Positions 1-5,454 of a stretch of 5,454 nucleotides of DNA are shown piece after piece. How positions within the stretch are numbered: the first letter of the stretch is position 1; every line of letters begins with the position of its first letter. Source of the stretch: Terriglobia bacterium (lineage in GTDB: Bacteria; Acidobacteriota; Terriglobia; UBA7540); the NCBI GenBank assembly GCA_022866195.1, contig JALHUF010000412.1:1-5454 (forward strand), written 5' to 3'. The translations under genes and the position numbers were made by a program. The notes under the pieces were generated by a model. The model searched no databases, was not told where the DNA came from, and saw nothing but the letters and a program-made list of their open reading frames with translations.

Positions 1-827
1 ATTTCGAGCCCCGCCACGGTGGTCAGGCGGTCGGTGGACCCGGGATGACCGGAGACGAAAACCAGCTCGCCGTCCGCGGCGCCGCGGGCGCTCCATTTCA
101 GATAGTGCTTGCTTTCGATGGGCCGCCCGTTCTCGTAAACGCGGAAAAGCGCGAAGTCCAGGTCATAGCGCGGGTAAGTGAAGTTGTCCGGATCGCCTCC
201 GAAGAAAGCAATCTGCTGCTCCGGCGCGAAGACCAGACGGATGTCGGTGTATTTCTTGTAGCGATAGAGCCAGTATTCGCCGCCGTTATAAAGCGAGACG
301 ACGTCGGAGCGCAGGCCGGTCGACTCCAGACTCTCCTTTGCGATCTTGGCGCTCTCCGCCTTGCGGGCCTTCAGAGCCTCTTCTTCGCTCATGCCCTTTT
401 TCACCGCGCCTTGCACGCGCGCGGTCACATCCTCCATGGAGATCAGAACGTTCAACTCCAGGTCCAGACACTTCAGCTCTTCGGCCGAGGTGCGAGCATA
501 GAAGCCGTCTTTGACGTAGTCCTTTTGGGGTGTGGAAACCTTCTGCAGCTGGCCCAAGGCCACGTGATGATTGGTGAGCGTCAGCCCGTGGGGACTCACG
601 AAGGAACCCGAGCCACCGTCATTGAAGCGCACGCTGGAGAGGCGGACGTGCTCGAGCCATTCCCGCGTGGGCGTGAAGCCGTAACGCTGCTGCAAGAGCT
701 TTAGCGGCGGGTTGTCAAAGGTCCACATGCCCTCCTCGGCGCGCGCCGAAGTAAGGACGAAAAGCACGGACCCCAAGGCCATCGTGCTCAGCACCAGGGA
801 CAGGCAACGGTCAGCACGGCTTCTCAT
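1..827 (-). CDS. S46-family dipeptidyl peptidase (DPP7/DPP11-like), N-terminal 275 residues, 3' end outside window
   Basis: Reading the minus strand from the ATG at 827 gives an open frame of 275 codons running off the window's left edge. Residues 1-30 look like a Sec signal peptide (hydrophobic core about 9-26, likely cleavage after ARA at 28-30), so the enzyme is exported, probably to the periplasm. S46 peptidases are chymotrypsin-fold serine exopeptidases that remove dipeptides from peptide N-termini. Seen here: [15 protein letters not shown] (74-88), whose second His (88) is the expected catalytic His; [22 protein letters not shown] (start 208), whose Asp224 is the expected catalytic Asp; and [11 protein letters not shown] (255-265). 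The family is usually about 700 residues, so roughly 60% of the gene, including the catalytic Ser and the specificity residue, is missing. A charged helical stretch lies at 132-170. Unlike classical members, His88 is followed by Val, not Cys. The start is supported by GAAAGGG six bases upstream. Family call is strong; substrate preference cannot be told. Confidence 0.93.
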   Translation of the reverse strand, partial: MRSRADRCLSLVLSTMALGSVLFVLTSARAEEGMWTFDNPPLKLLQQRYGFTPTREWLEHVRLSSVRFNDGGSGSFVSPHGLTLTNHHVALGQLQKVSTPQKDYVKDGFYARTSAEELKCLDLELNVLISMEDVTARVQGAVKKGMSEEEALKARKAESAKIAKESLESTGLRSDVVSLYNGGEYWLYRYKKYTDIRLVFAPEQQIAFFGGDPDNFTYPRYDLDFALFRVYENGRPIESKHYLKWSARGAADGELVFVSGHPGSTDRLTTVAGLE

Positions 828-833
828 AGTTAA

Positions 834-840
834 CCCTTTC
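834..840 (-). promoter_or_regulatory. Shine-Dalgarno sequence of the S46 peptidase gene
   Basis: On the minus strand the sequence reads GAAAGGG, then TTAACT, then ATG. The spacing of six bases is good and fixes the start at 827. The motif is also the last part of the repeat array that fills the spacer (its CTGAAAGG anchor), so the repeat may have been recruited as, or may influence, the ribosome binding site. Confidence 0.6.
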
Positions 841-905
841 AGTCAGCGATTTTCGAGTTCTCAGTTTCGATTTTCGAGTTTTCAGTTTCGCTTTTCACCT
901 TTCAG
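835..905. repeat. Degenerate ~21-bp tandem repeat array filling the antiporter-peptidase spacer
   Basis: On the plus strand two near-identical 21-bp units lie at 848-868 and 869-889. Each is GATTTTCGAG followed by TTCTCAGTTTC or TTTTCAGTTTC, a single-base difference. Decayed copies flank them. The TTTTC core recurs at 850-854, 871-875 and 892-896, exactly 21 bp apart. The TTCAG/TCAG mark ends at 842, 864, 885 and 905 (steps of 22, 21 and 20). The octamer CCTTTCAG bounds the array at 835-842 and 898-905. The array overlaps the antiporter stop codon (902-904) at one end and the peptidase Shine-Dalgarno at the other. It is AT-rich and strand-asymmetric (purine-rich on the transcribed-sense strand), unlike the surrounding GC-rich genes. 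There is no inverted symmetry, so it does not look like a terminator hairpin. Role unknown. Confidence 0.85.
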
Positions 906-2065
906 GTAGCGGCTTCCTGGCTACGCGGCAGCAGGGCCCGCAGCACGGGCGGGGCAAAGAGCGTCGTCACGATGCTCATCATCACGACCACGGTGTAAAC
1001 CTCAGGCGAGATGGTATGCAATTTCAACCCCACTCCCGCCACAATCAAGCCGACTTCGCCTCGGGGGACCATGCCGACGCCAATGCAGAGCGCGTTCTTG
1101 AACCCCAACGACAGAGCTCCCAAACCGCAACCCACCAGCTTGCCCACGATGGCCAGCAAGCACACAATTCCCACCATCAAGAGGATGCCCGGTTGATAAA
1201 TCGTGCGGAGGTTGACCTGCGCTCCCAGGAGCACAAAAAAGAAAGGGGCCAGGAATTCCATGATGGGATGGGCGTTTTCCTGCAAGCGATACTGCCCGGC
1301 GTAGTCGGCCAGAGCGAGCCCCGCCAGGAAAGCCCCGATAATCGCGGCCATGCCGATGTAGATCGAGGCCAGCGACAGACCCAGACAAAGCACTACCGAG
1401 AGGATGAAGGCGGAATTCCGCGCCTGGAGTTTGGCCACCGCCGGTCGAAAGCGGCCCACCACGTGCGAGCCGAAGAAGATGATCAGTAGGGAAAATCCGA
1501 CGGCTTCCACGGTAACGATAGCGAGCGAAATGTAGTTGACCTGCCCCTCGGAAAGACTGCTGACGACGGCCAGTACAATCATGCCCAGGATGTCATCAAG
1601 GACCGCCGCGCCCAGGATCACTCGCGCCACGCGGGTGGAAAGCACGCCGGCGTCAGCCAGGACGCGCGCGGTAATGCCGACGCTGGTGGCCACCAACGCT
1701 GCGCCGACGAAAACCGACTCCACCGTGGAGCGCTCAATCACCCGCATGTAGAGAAACCCCAGGACGAAAGGCACCACCACGCCGACGGAGGCCACCAGCG
1801 CCGCGATCCAGCCCACTTGCAGGAGGTCGCGCGGCCGGGTCTCCAGCCCCACGGTGAAGAGCAGGAAAATCGCTCCGATCTCCGCCAGACCTTGGGTCAG
1901 CTCACTCGGGTGGACAAGCGCCAGGAGCGACGGCCCTAGCATGACCCCGGCAAGAAGTTCTCCCACAACGCCGGGCTGCCGGAAGCGTTCGAAGATTTCT
2001 GCCAGGACTTTTCCTCCCGCGAACATGAGGAAGAGTTCCAGCAGGAGTTTTCCCGAATAGTCCAT
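902..2065 (-). CDS. CPA2-type monovalent cation/proton antiporter (NapA/GerN-like, Na_H_Exchanger fold)
   Basis: This 387-residue polytopic inner-membrane protein has about 12-13 hydrophobic helices covering nearly its whole length. Family marks seen: RQPGVVGELLAGVMLGP (29-45), LLFTVGLE (68-75), ATSVGITARVL (126-136), the Asp-Asp pair at 157-158 in AVLDDILG, FLAPFFFVLLG (271-281), Lys309 in IVGKLVG, and PRGEVGLI (334-341). In NapA-type antiporters the paired aspartates bind the ion and proton and a lysine on a crossing helix pairs with them; Asp157/Asp158 and Lys309 match these in order and spacing. It probably exchanges cytoplasmic Na+ or K+ for H+, serving pH or salt homeostasis; the ion cannot be told. 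It ends soon after the last helix, so it lacks the cytoplasmic RCK/TrkA-N domain of KefB/KefC. The ATG at 2065 opens directly into helix 1; the Shine-Dalgarno is weak (GGGG about ten bases upstream). It lies 156 bp after the preceding gene and 74 bp before the peptidase. Confidence 0.93.
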   Translation of the reverse strand: MDYSGKLLLELFLMFAGGKVLAEIFERFRQPGVVGELLAGVMLGPSLLALVHPSELTQGLAEIGAIFLLFTVGLETRPRDLLQVGWIAALVASVGVVVPFVLGFLYMRVIERSTVESVFVGAALVATSVGITARVLADAGVLSTRVARVILGAAVLDDILGMIVLAVVSSLSEGQVNYISLAIVTVEAVGFSLLIIFFGSHVVGRFRPAVAKLQARNSAFILSVVLCLGLSLASIYIGMAAIIGAFLAGLALADYAGQYRLQENAHPIMEFLAPFFFVLLGAQVNLRTIYQPGILLMVGIVCLLAIVGKLVGCGLGALSLGFKNALCIGVGMVPRGEVGLIVAGVGLKLHTISPEVYTVVVMMSIVTTLFAPPVLRALLPRSQEAAT

Positions 2066-2221
2066 GCCTAAGAAACCCCGGAGGACACGCCAAAGACGGT
2101 CGAGGCAACACGGTCAAAACCGGCTGGCAGGCCAATTTGTAAGCGTAGCAGAACCGTGCGGGAATCCTCCAGCAAAATCGGGCGGAACCAGCCGCGGCTT
2201 CCCAGGGGCGAGGCTGCATCT
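2066..2221 (-). other. Intergenic spacer upstream of the antiporter; no clear promoter
   Basis: This 156-bp non-coding stretch separates the small membrane protein from the antiporter. On the minus strand it has a TTGACC box (2117-2112), but no acceptable -10 follows at 16-18 bp. It also has an extended -10-like TGCTACGCT (around 2144-2152), but no -35 at a normal distance. Plus-strand ACGGTC occurs at 2096-2101 and 2110-2115, 14 bp apart, with an inverted ACCGTG at 2153-2158; this could be an operator but is too short to be secure. The antiporter may have its own promoter here or be read through from upstream. Confidence 0.4.
2184..2202 (-). terminator. Weak possible hairpin after the small membrane protein gene
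   Basis: On the minus strand, about 20 bases after the stop codon, GGAAGCC and GGCTGGTTCC can pair imperfectly around a central AGCCGCGGCT palindrome. The nearest T run is only four bases (complement of 2174-2177), several bases past the stem. The stem has a bulge and the T tract is poor, so at best this is a leaky terminator or attenuating structure. It may be a chance feature of GC-rich sequence. Confidence 0.2.
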
Positions 2222-2956
2222 TCAGTGGCCGCCGCGCGGACTGCGGTGGAAAGTGGCGCGGCCCGTGCCCAGTTCGATGTGCGTGACGTGGGGGGGGAGA
2301 GGAAAAGGCTTGCTGAGGTCCATCTTGTATCGCCGTTCCATGTAGCTCTGGACCAGGAAGTTCACGAATCCGGCCGGGAGAGTGGTGGTTCCCACCTTCA
2401 GGCTCTCGATGGTCAGCCTTCCCTGGCCGTCCCCAGTTTCGAGCTTCCCCGTGGCCAGGACGCGCTGCTGGCCCTTGAAAACCAGGGAGAGAAGTCTCAT
2501 GCCCCAATCGTTGCTGTGGGCACCAATCTGCCCGAGTTCGTCGAAATTCACATCGGCGGCACCCGAGAGCTGGTCCGCGGCGATGTGAATCTCAGGGTTA
2601 TGTACGGCCGGAGGCAGGAACTTGTGGCCGCGGTATTTCAGGTAGGAATTGGCTTCGCTTTCGCTGATGGAGATCGGCCCCCAGGACGGGCGCGCGCGCG
2701 GGATGGGAGCGGAGAGCATCGCGAACTTGTTCGCCAGGCTCTGGGCCGCCGCCTCGGAAATCCCGCCCGTACTTTTCGAGGTGTCGGGGCGCAGGGCTGC
2801 GAACCACAGCGTCCCAAGCCCAAGCCAGCCGAGAAGGATCAGGCCTGCGAACGCGGCCAGCGCGAGGCGCCCCGGCATCACGCTTCGCGCAGTCTGCCGA
2901 GCGAGCCGGAGCGCCGGAGTCACTGTTGCCAGGACTGCCACGGTTCTGTGTTTCAT
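2222..2956 (-). CDS. Single-pass membrane-anchored protein of unknown function, coupled to the AsmA-like gene
   Basis: I do not recognise a named family for this 244-residue protein. Residues 1-30 are basic (many Arg, no acidic residue) and are followed by one hydrophobic segment at about 31-55. It should therefore sit in the inner membrane with its N-terminus in the cytoplasm and residues 57-244 outside. The outer part contains ISESEANSYLKYRG (97-110), then LPPAVHNPEIHIAADQLSG (114-132) and AADVNFDELG. A 'serine/glutamate then N-x-Y-L' helix followed by alternating-hydrophobic beta strands recalls small lipid-binding-like envelope domains such as DUF2140/YpmS or DUF1439/YceB; that resemblance is by eye only. 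The ATG at 2956 overlaps the upstream stop as ATGA and has only a weak Shine-Dalgarno, which favours translational coupling to the AsmA-like gene and a shared role. The alternative Met27 would remove the basic leader but not the helix. A run of eight C lies near the 3' end (2297-2290). Confidence 0.82.
   Translation of the reverse strand: MKHRTVAVLATVTPALRLARQTARSVMPGRLALAAFAGLILLGWLGLGTLWFAALRPDTSKSTGGISEAAAQSLANKFAMLSAPIPRARPSWGPISISESEANSYLKYRGHKFLPPAVHNPEIHIAADQLSGAADVNFDELGQIGAHSNDWGMRLLSLVFKGQQRVLATGKLETGDGQGRLTIESLKVGTTTLPAGFVNFLVQSYMERRYKMDLSKPFPLPPHVTHIELGTGRATFHRSPRGGH
2953..2956 (-). promoter_or_regulatory. ATGA stop/start overlap coupling the AsmA-like gene to the small membrane protein
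   Basis: On the minus strand the TGA of the AsmA-like gene (2955-2953) shares two bases with the ATG of the next gene (2956-2954). The bases just upstream (ATCGGACG) offer only a GGA as ribosome binding site. Termination-reinitiation is therefore the likely way the downstream frame is translated, which ties its dosage to that of the AsmA-like protein. Confidence 0.8.
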
Positions 2957-5454
2957 CGTCCGATTTGGGAAACCTGAAGCTCGGGAGTGATAGTCGGCTT
3001 GTCCAGCGGGCCCGTCAAGCGCAGGTCCGCCACGTGGGAACCTGAGAGATTTTCCGCCCCGGTAGTCATCCAGCGGCGGGCGACATGGCGGAAGTCGGCG
3101 CCCACATCCAGATCCAAGGTGTCATCAAAGCTGTAAGCGCCCGTCAACGTCAAGCGGGCCCCTTCCACATCCAATTGCTGCTTGGCCAGCAACACTCGCC
3201 GGTTACGTGCCTCGAAGGCCAGCGAAGCTGAGGGGAGCATCACTTCGCCTCGCGCCGGCCCCAGCGTACCCCAAGGCGTCTGGCGGGCGAGGGCTTCCAA
3301 AGGATCGAAATCGCCAAAAGAAACATTCCTGAACTGCACCCTGCCATGCGCGTCAAGGTTGACGCTCATCTCTTCGCGGGTCAGGCCACGGGTCTCGAAG
3401 TGCGCGGTCCCCGAAACTAACCCGCGCACCTTGTGCAGAGCCACGGGGAGGCGCGGCGCCAGGGTCTGCAACCTAGCTCCTGACAACGTGACCTCGCCCG
3501 TCACATGCGCCGGGGCTCCGGTCAAATCCACTTCTGCCCGGCCCCGGCCGCGGCCGCCGCCCAGCCGAAAGGAGACGCCCGCCACGCGAACCTCCCGGCC
3601 GGAAATCTCCACCGCCGACCGGAAATCCTCCAATCTAAGAGACCGATAAGTGACCACGGGCGCCTCGAACCGCCCCTTGGCGTTGAGGGCGCTGAACAGG
3701 CTTGCGGCTGCGGCCCGGCGCGCGCTGGAAGAGCTGAAGCCCGGGATGCGTTCCAGCAACGGCAGCGGCCGCCGGTGGCCCAGGGCGTCAAACCAGAGCG
3801 CACCTGGCTCGACGCTCAGGGCGTTAGCTTTCACCTCGAAGCGCCAGGGGTCGGCTCGCGGGCCCTGATGTTCAAGTCGGCCGGTAAACACGCTGGTTCC
3901 GATGACGGCTATGACCGGATCGACAGTAATCCGGTCGCCCTTCACTTGCATACGCGCCCGAGGAATATTCAGCGCCTCGGTCAAACCCGGTATGAGCAGA
4001 CGCGCGGCACTGAGTTCAGCCCGGCCTGCCAGCGCGGGCCGAGCCAGCGGCCACGCCGAGCCTGAGAGAGTAAACGTAGCACTCCCCACCCCTTGGGCAT
4101 CCAGGCCCTGCACCGCCAGGACACCGATAGCCCGACCGAAGCGCAGCAAGTCCCGCAACGGAATCGACTTCGCCGCAAGCCGCAGCTCGTAGCGCGGCAG
4201 GCCGTTCCGCCGCCGAGCAGCGTCCGCAGGGGAACGCCGCTGTAGCTCCCCTTCCGCGACCAGTTCGACTCGTGGCGCCACTGCCAGCCTCACGGGCGCC
4301 AAGCGCGCTCCCTTATGGTCAATGCGCAGAGCAACCTCGGAAAGAGGGAAAGTGCCGGAAGGTGTTTGCAGGCTCACCTCACGGGCGCCCACAAACCCAG
4401 CGTAGCGCCGATCCGTCCAGGGACCTTGGATGGAGACCAGCCCATCCACGCGTCCGGAGATGCCGAGACTGCTGCGGTAGCCCCAGAGCCGACGGCCCAC
4501 GGCCACCAGGTCCTCCACTCTTGCCCGCTCGAGCGCCACCACCAAGTCCAGCTCAGGTGCGGCAGGTATCCCCTCGACGGCGCCGGTCAGGTGGATGCGG
4601 GAATCAGCGAGACTGGCATCCACGCTTTCCAGCAAGACTCGGCGGCGCGGGCGGTCAAACTCCCCGCGGAAATGGACGACGATGGGCATGGGGTCGGAGG
4701 GCGGCAGTAGCTCCCAACGATGCAGTTGGGTGAGCTGGGCCTGACCCTCCATCTTGATGACGCGGAGTGAGCCGCTCAGCCGGACGTCGGCGTCGAAGAC
4801 CCCATAGACCCCAGGGTTACGTCCGGCAACTAGGGGAATCCAGTTGTAGAGTAGCGCCCCACGGGTCTGGAGCGTGGCGTTCAAGGCGCCCCCGAGGTCG
4901 GCCGTGGGCTTCCACTCTCCCGCCAGCTCCAGGGCTCCCGGAGGCGGAAGTAAGAGATCGGTGCGCACGGGATTGCCCGACAGCCGATAGCGAACCACTC
5001 CGCGGGTCAGCTCAAAACTCAGGCTGGCTCGTAAATCCATGATGGCAAAGGGTTTCTTGTCGGCACCCACCTTGAAATTCAAACGCCCCTCATCGACCTC
5101 CAGGTCGAAGGTGCCAGCCACCTCCCCGACCTGGGACGAGGGGCTGCCGGCCGAGACGATGCCAGTTCTCAGGAGCAGGTTCTCGACGTTCCACTCACCC
5201 TGCGCGTCGCGAACCAGGTTGAGGCTGGGGCGCTCCAGGCGGAGCCGGACAAACTCCAAGCGGGAACGCCAGAGGCTGTGCCACCGCAGGTCACATTCCA
5301 TGCGGTCAATGCGCGCGAAGGGCTCCGACCCAAAGGCCGGGTCCTCACGCACCACAACGTTTTCCAGGGAGAAGCCGGGACGCGGCAGCAGACGCAAGGA
5401 GCCTGAGCTAAAAGTAACCGGCCGTTGCAGGAGGTGCTCCAGCCCGGCTTCCAG
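2953..5454 (-). CDS. AsmA/TamB-like envelope protein, 5' end outside window
   Basis: The minus-strand frame is open from the window's right edge to the TGA at 2953, giving 833 visible residues. The first 19 (starting LEAGLEHLLQRPVTF) match the AsmA pattern in which a helix precedes 'RPVTF' and the first beta strands, so the TTG at 5397 is internal. The signal/anchor helix must lie outside. Residues below are counted from the window edge: LLPRPGFSLENVVV (22-35), DPAFGSEPFARID (38-50), RPSLNLVRDAQGEWN (75-89), a long beta-rich middle, and an AsmA C-terminal-like region (about 697-790) with GRVQFRNVSFGDFDPLEALA and GARLTLTGAYSF. AsmA-clan proteins are anchored in the inner membrane and span the periplasm as hydrophobic-grooved beta structures; E. 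coli TamB, YhdP and YdbH act in phospholipid transport to the outer membrane. A similar role here is inference. The gene is coupled by ATGA to the next. Family call strong, exact subgroup unclear. Confidence 0.9.
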   Translation of the reverse strand: MEAGLEHLLQRPVTFSSGSLRLLPRPGFSLENVVVREDPAFGSEPFARIDRMECDLRWHSLWRSRLEFVRLRLERPSLNLVRDAQGEWNVENLLLRTGIVSAGSPSSQVGEVAGTFDLEVDEGRLNFKVGADKKPFAIMDLRASLSFELTRGVVRYRLSGNPVRTDLLLPPPGALELAGEWKPTADLGGALNATLQTRGALLYNWIPLVAGRNPGVYGVFDADVRLSGSLRVIKMEGQAQLTQLHRWELLPPSDPMPIVVHFRGEFDRPRRRVLLESVDASLADSRIHLTGAVEGIPAAPELDLVVALERARVEDLVAVGRRLWGYRSSLGISGRVDGLVSIQGPWTDRRYAGFVGAREVSLQTPSGTFPLSEVALRIDHKGARLAPVRLAVAPRVELVAEGELQRRSPADAARRRNGLPRYELRLAAKSIPLRDLLRFGRAIGVLAVQGLDAQGVGSATFTLSGSAWPLARPALAGRAELSAARLLIPGLTEALNIPRARMQVKGDRITVDPVIAVIGTSVFTGRLEHQGPRADPWRFEVKANALSVEPGALWFDALGHRRPLPLLERIPGFSSSSARRAAAASLFSALNAKGRFEAPVVTYRSLRLEDFRSAVEISGREVRVAGVSFRLGGGRGRGRAEVDLTGAPAHVTGEVTLSGARLQTLAPRLPVALHKVRGLVSGTAHFETRGLTREEMSVNLDAHGRVQFRNVSFGDFDPLEALARQTPWGTLGPARGEVMLPSASLAFEARNRRVLLAKQQLDVEGARLTLTGAYSFDDTLDLDVGADFRHVARRWMTTGAENLSGSHVADLRLTGPLDKPTITPELQVSQIGR

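Noticed and set aside
45..704. A 219-codon plus-strand open frame
   Set aside because: It lies opposite the S46 peptidase, whose conserved motifs are plainly readable on the minus strand. The plus-strand product resembles nothing known.
835..905. The two CCTTTCAG octamers as a target-site duplication around a small inserted element
   Set aside because: The same TTTCAG mark recurs inside the array in phase with the 21-bp period, so the flanking octamers are better read as decayed repeat units. No terminal inverted repeats are present.
712..909. A small plus-strand frame ending in Ser/Phe/Arg-rich repeats (SSQFRFSSFQFRFSPF)
   Set aside because: The apparent peptide repeat is just the 21-bp intergenic DNA repeat translated (21 is a multiple of 3). 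The rest is antisense to the peptidase signal peptide region.
2089..2117. A sigma70-type promoter using TTGACC upstream of the antiporter
   Set aside because: At 17-bp spacing the -10 position reads TTTGGC, which fits poorly, and it would leave only about 20 bases before the start codon.
2690..2702. Alternating CG run inside the small membrane protein gene
   Set aside because: It encodes the Ala-Arg stretch at residues 87-89 in normal frame. Short CG runs are common by chance in GC-rich coding sequence.
2156..2977. A 273-codon plus-strand open frame covering the small membrane protein gene end to end
   Set aside because: Its translation is rich in Arg, Gly, Glu and Gln with no recognisable fold or motif. 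The opposite strand has a membrane helix, an ATGA junction and agreement with all neighbours. It is a GC-rich antisense shadow.
3505..4733. Several plus-strand open frames of 150-190 codons opposite the AsmA-like gene
   Set aside because: They are low-complexity, Arg/Pro/Ala-rich translations, as expected from the antisense of GC-rich coding DNA. The minus-strand frame is continuous for over 830 codons with family motifs.
5395..5397. TTG as the start codon of the AsmA-like gene
   Set aside because: The frame continues open to the window edge and the 19 upstream residues fit the AsmA family pattern. A start here would also leave the protein without a membrane anchor.

Overview
The window is GC-rich bacterial DNA holding four colinear genes, all on the minus strand. 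From right to left, which is the direction of transcription, they are: an AsmA/TamB-like envelope protein (5' end beyond the window), a small single-pass membrane protein of unknown function, a CPA2-type cation/proton antiporter, and an S46-family dipeptidyl peptidase (3' end beyond the window). No tRNA, rRNA, insertion sequence, phage gene or CRISPR array is visible. The gene content (S46 peptidase, AsmA-like protein, secreted and envelope products) points to a Gram-negative, diderm bacterium. The style of the S46 and AsmA sequences resembles Acidobacteriota, but that is recall-based inference and not a demonstrated assignment.

Layout. 5454-2953: AsmA-like protein, at least 833 residues, without its N-terminal membrane anchor. 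The reading frame stays open to the window edge, so the TTG at 5397 is not the true start. 2956-2222: a 244-residue protein with one N-terminal membrane helix and an extracytoplasmic domain. Its ATG overlaps the AsmA stop as ATGA, so the two are almost certainly co-transcribed and translationally coupled. 2221-2066: a 156-bp spacer with a weak hairpin and no convincing promoter. 2065-902: a 387-residue Na+/H+ exchanger-fold antiporter with a paired Asp-Asp motif and a conserved helix lysine, and no C-terminal nucleotide-binding (RCK) domain. 901-828: a short spacer made almost entirely of a degenerate 21-bp tandem repeat that runs from the antiporter stop codon into the Shine-Dalgarno sequence of the next gene. 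827-1: the first 275 residues of a secreted S46 serine peptidase, including signal peptide, catalytic His and catalytic Asp. The catalytic Ser lies outside the window.

How they work together. All four products act at or across the cell envelope. The tightest functional link is between the AsmA-like protein and its coupled membrane partner, which may act together in lipid movement or envelope maintenance (inference). The antiporter and the peptidase are looser neighbours that may or may not share a transcript. No clear new defence or mobile system is present. The points most worth a second look are the coupled AsmA-partner pair, the 21-bp repeat array, and the unusual residues around the active site of the S46 enzyme.
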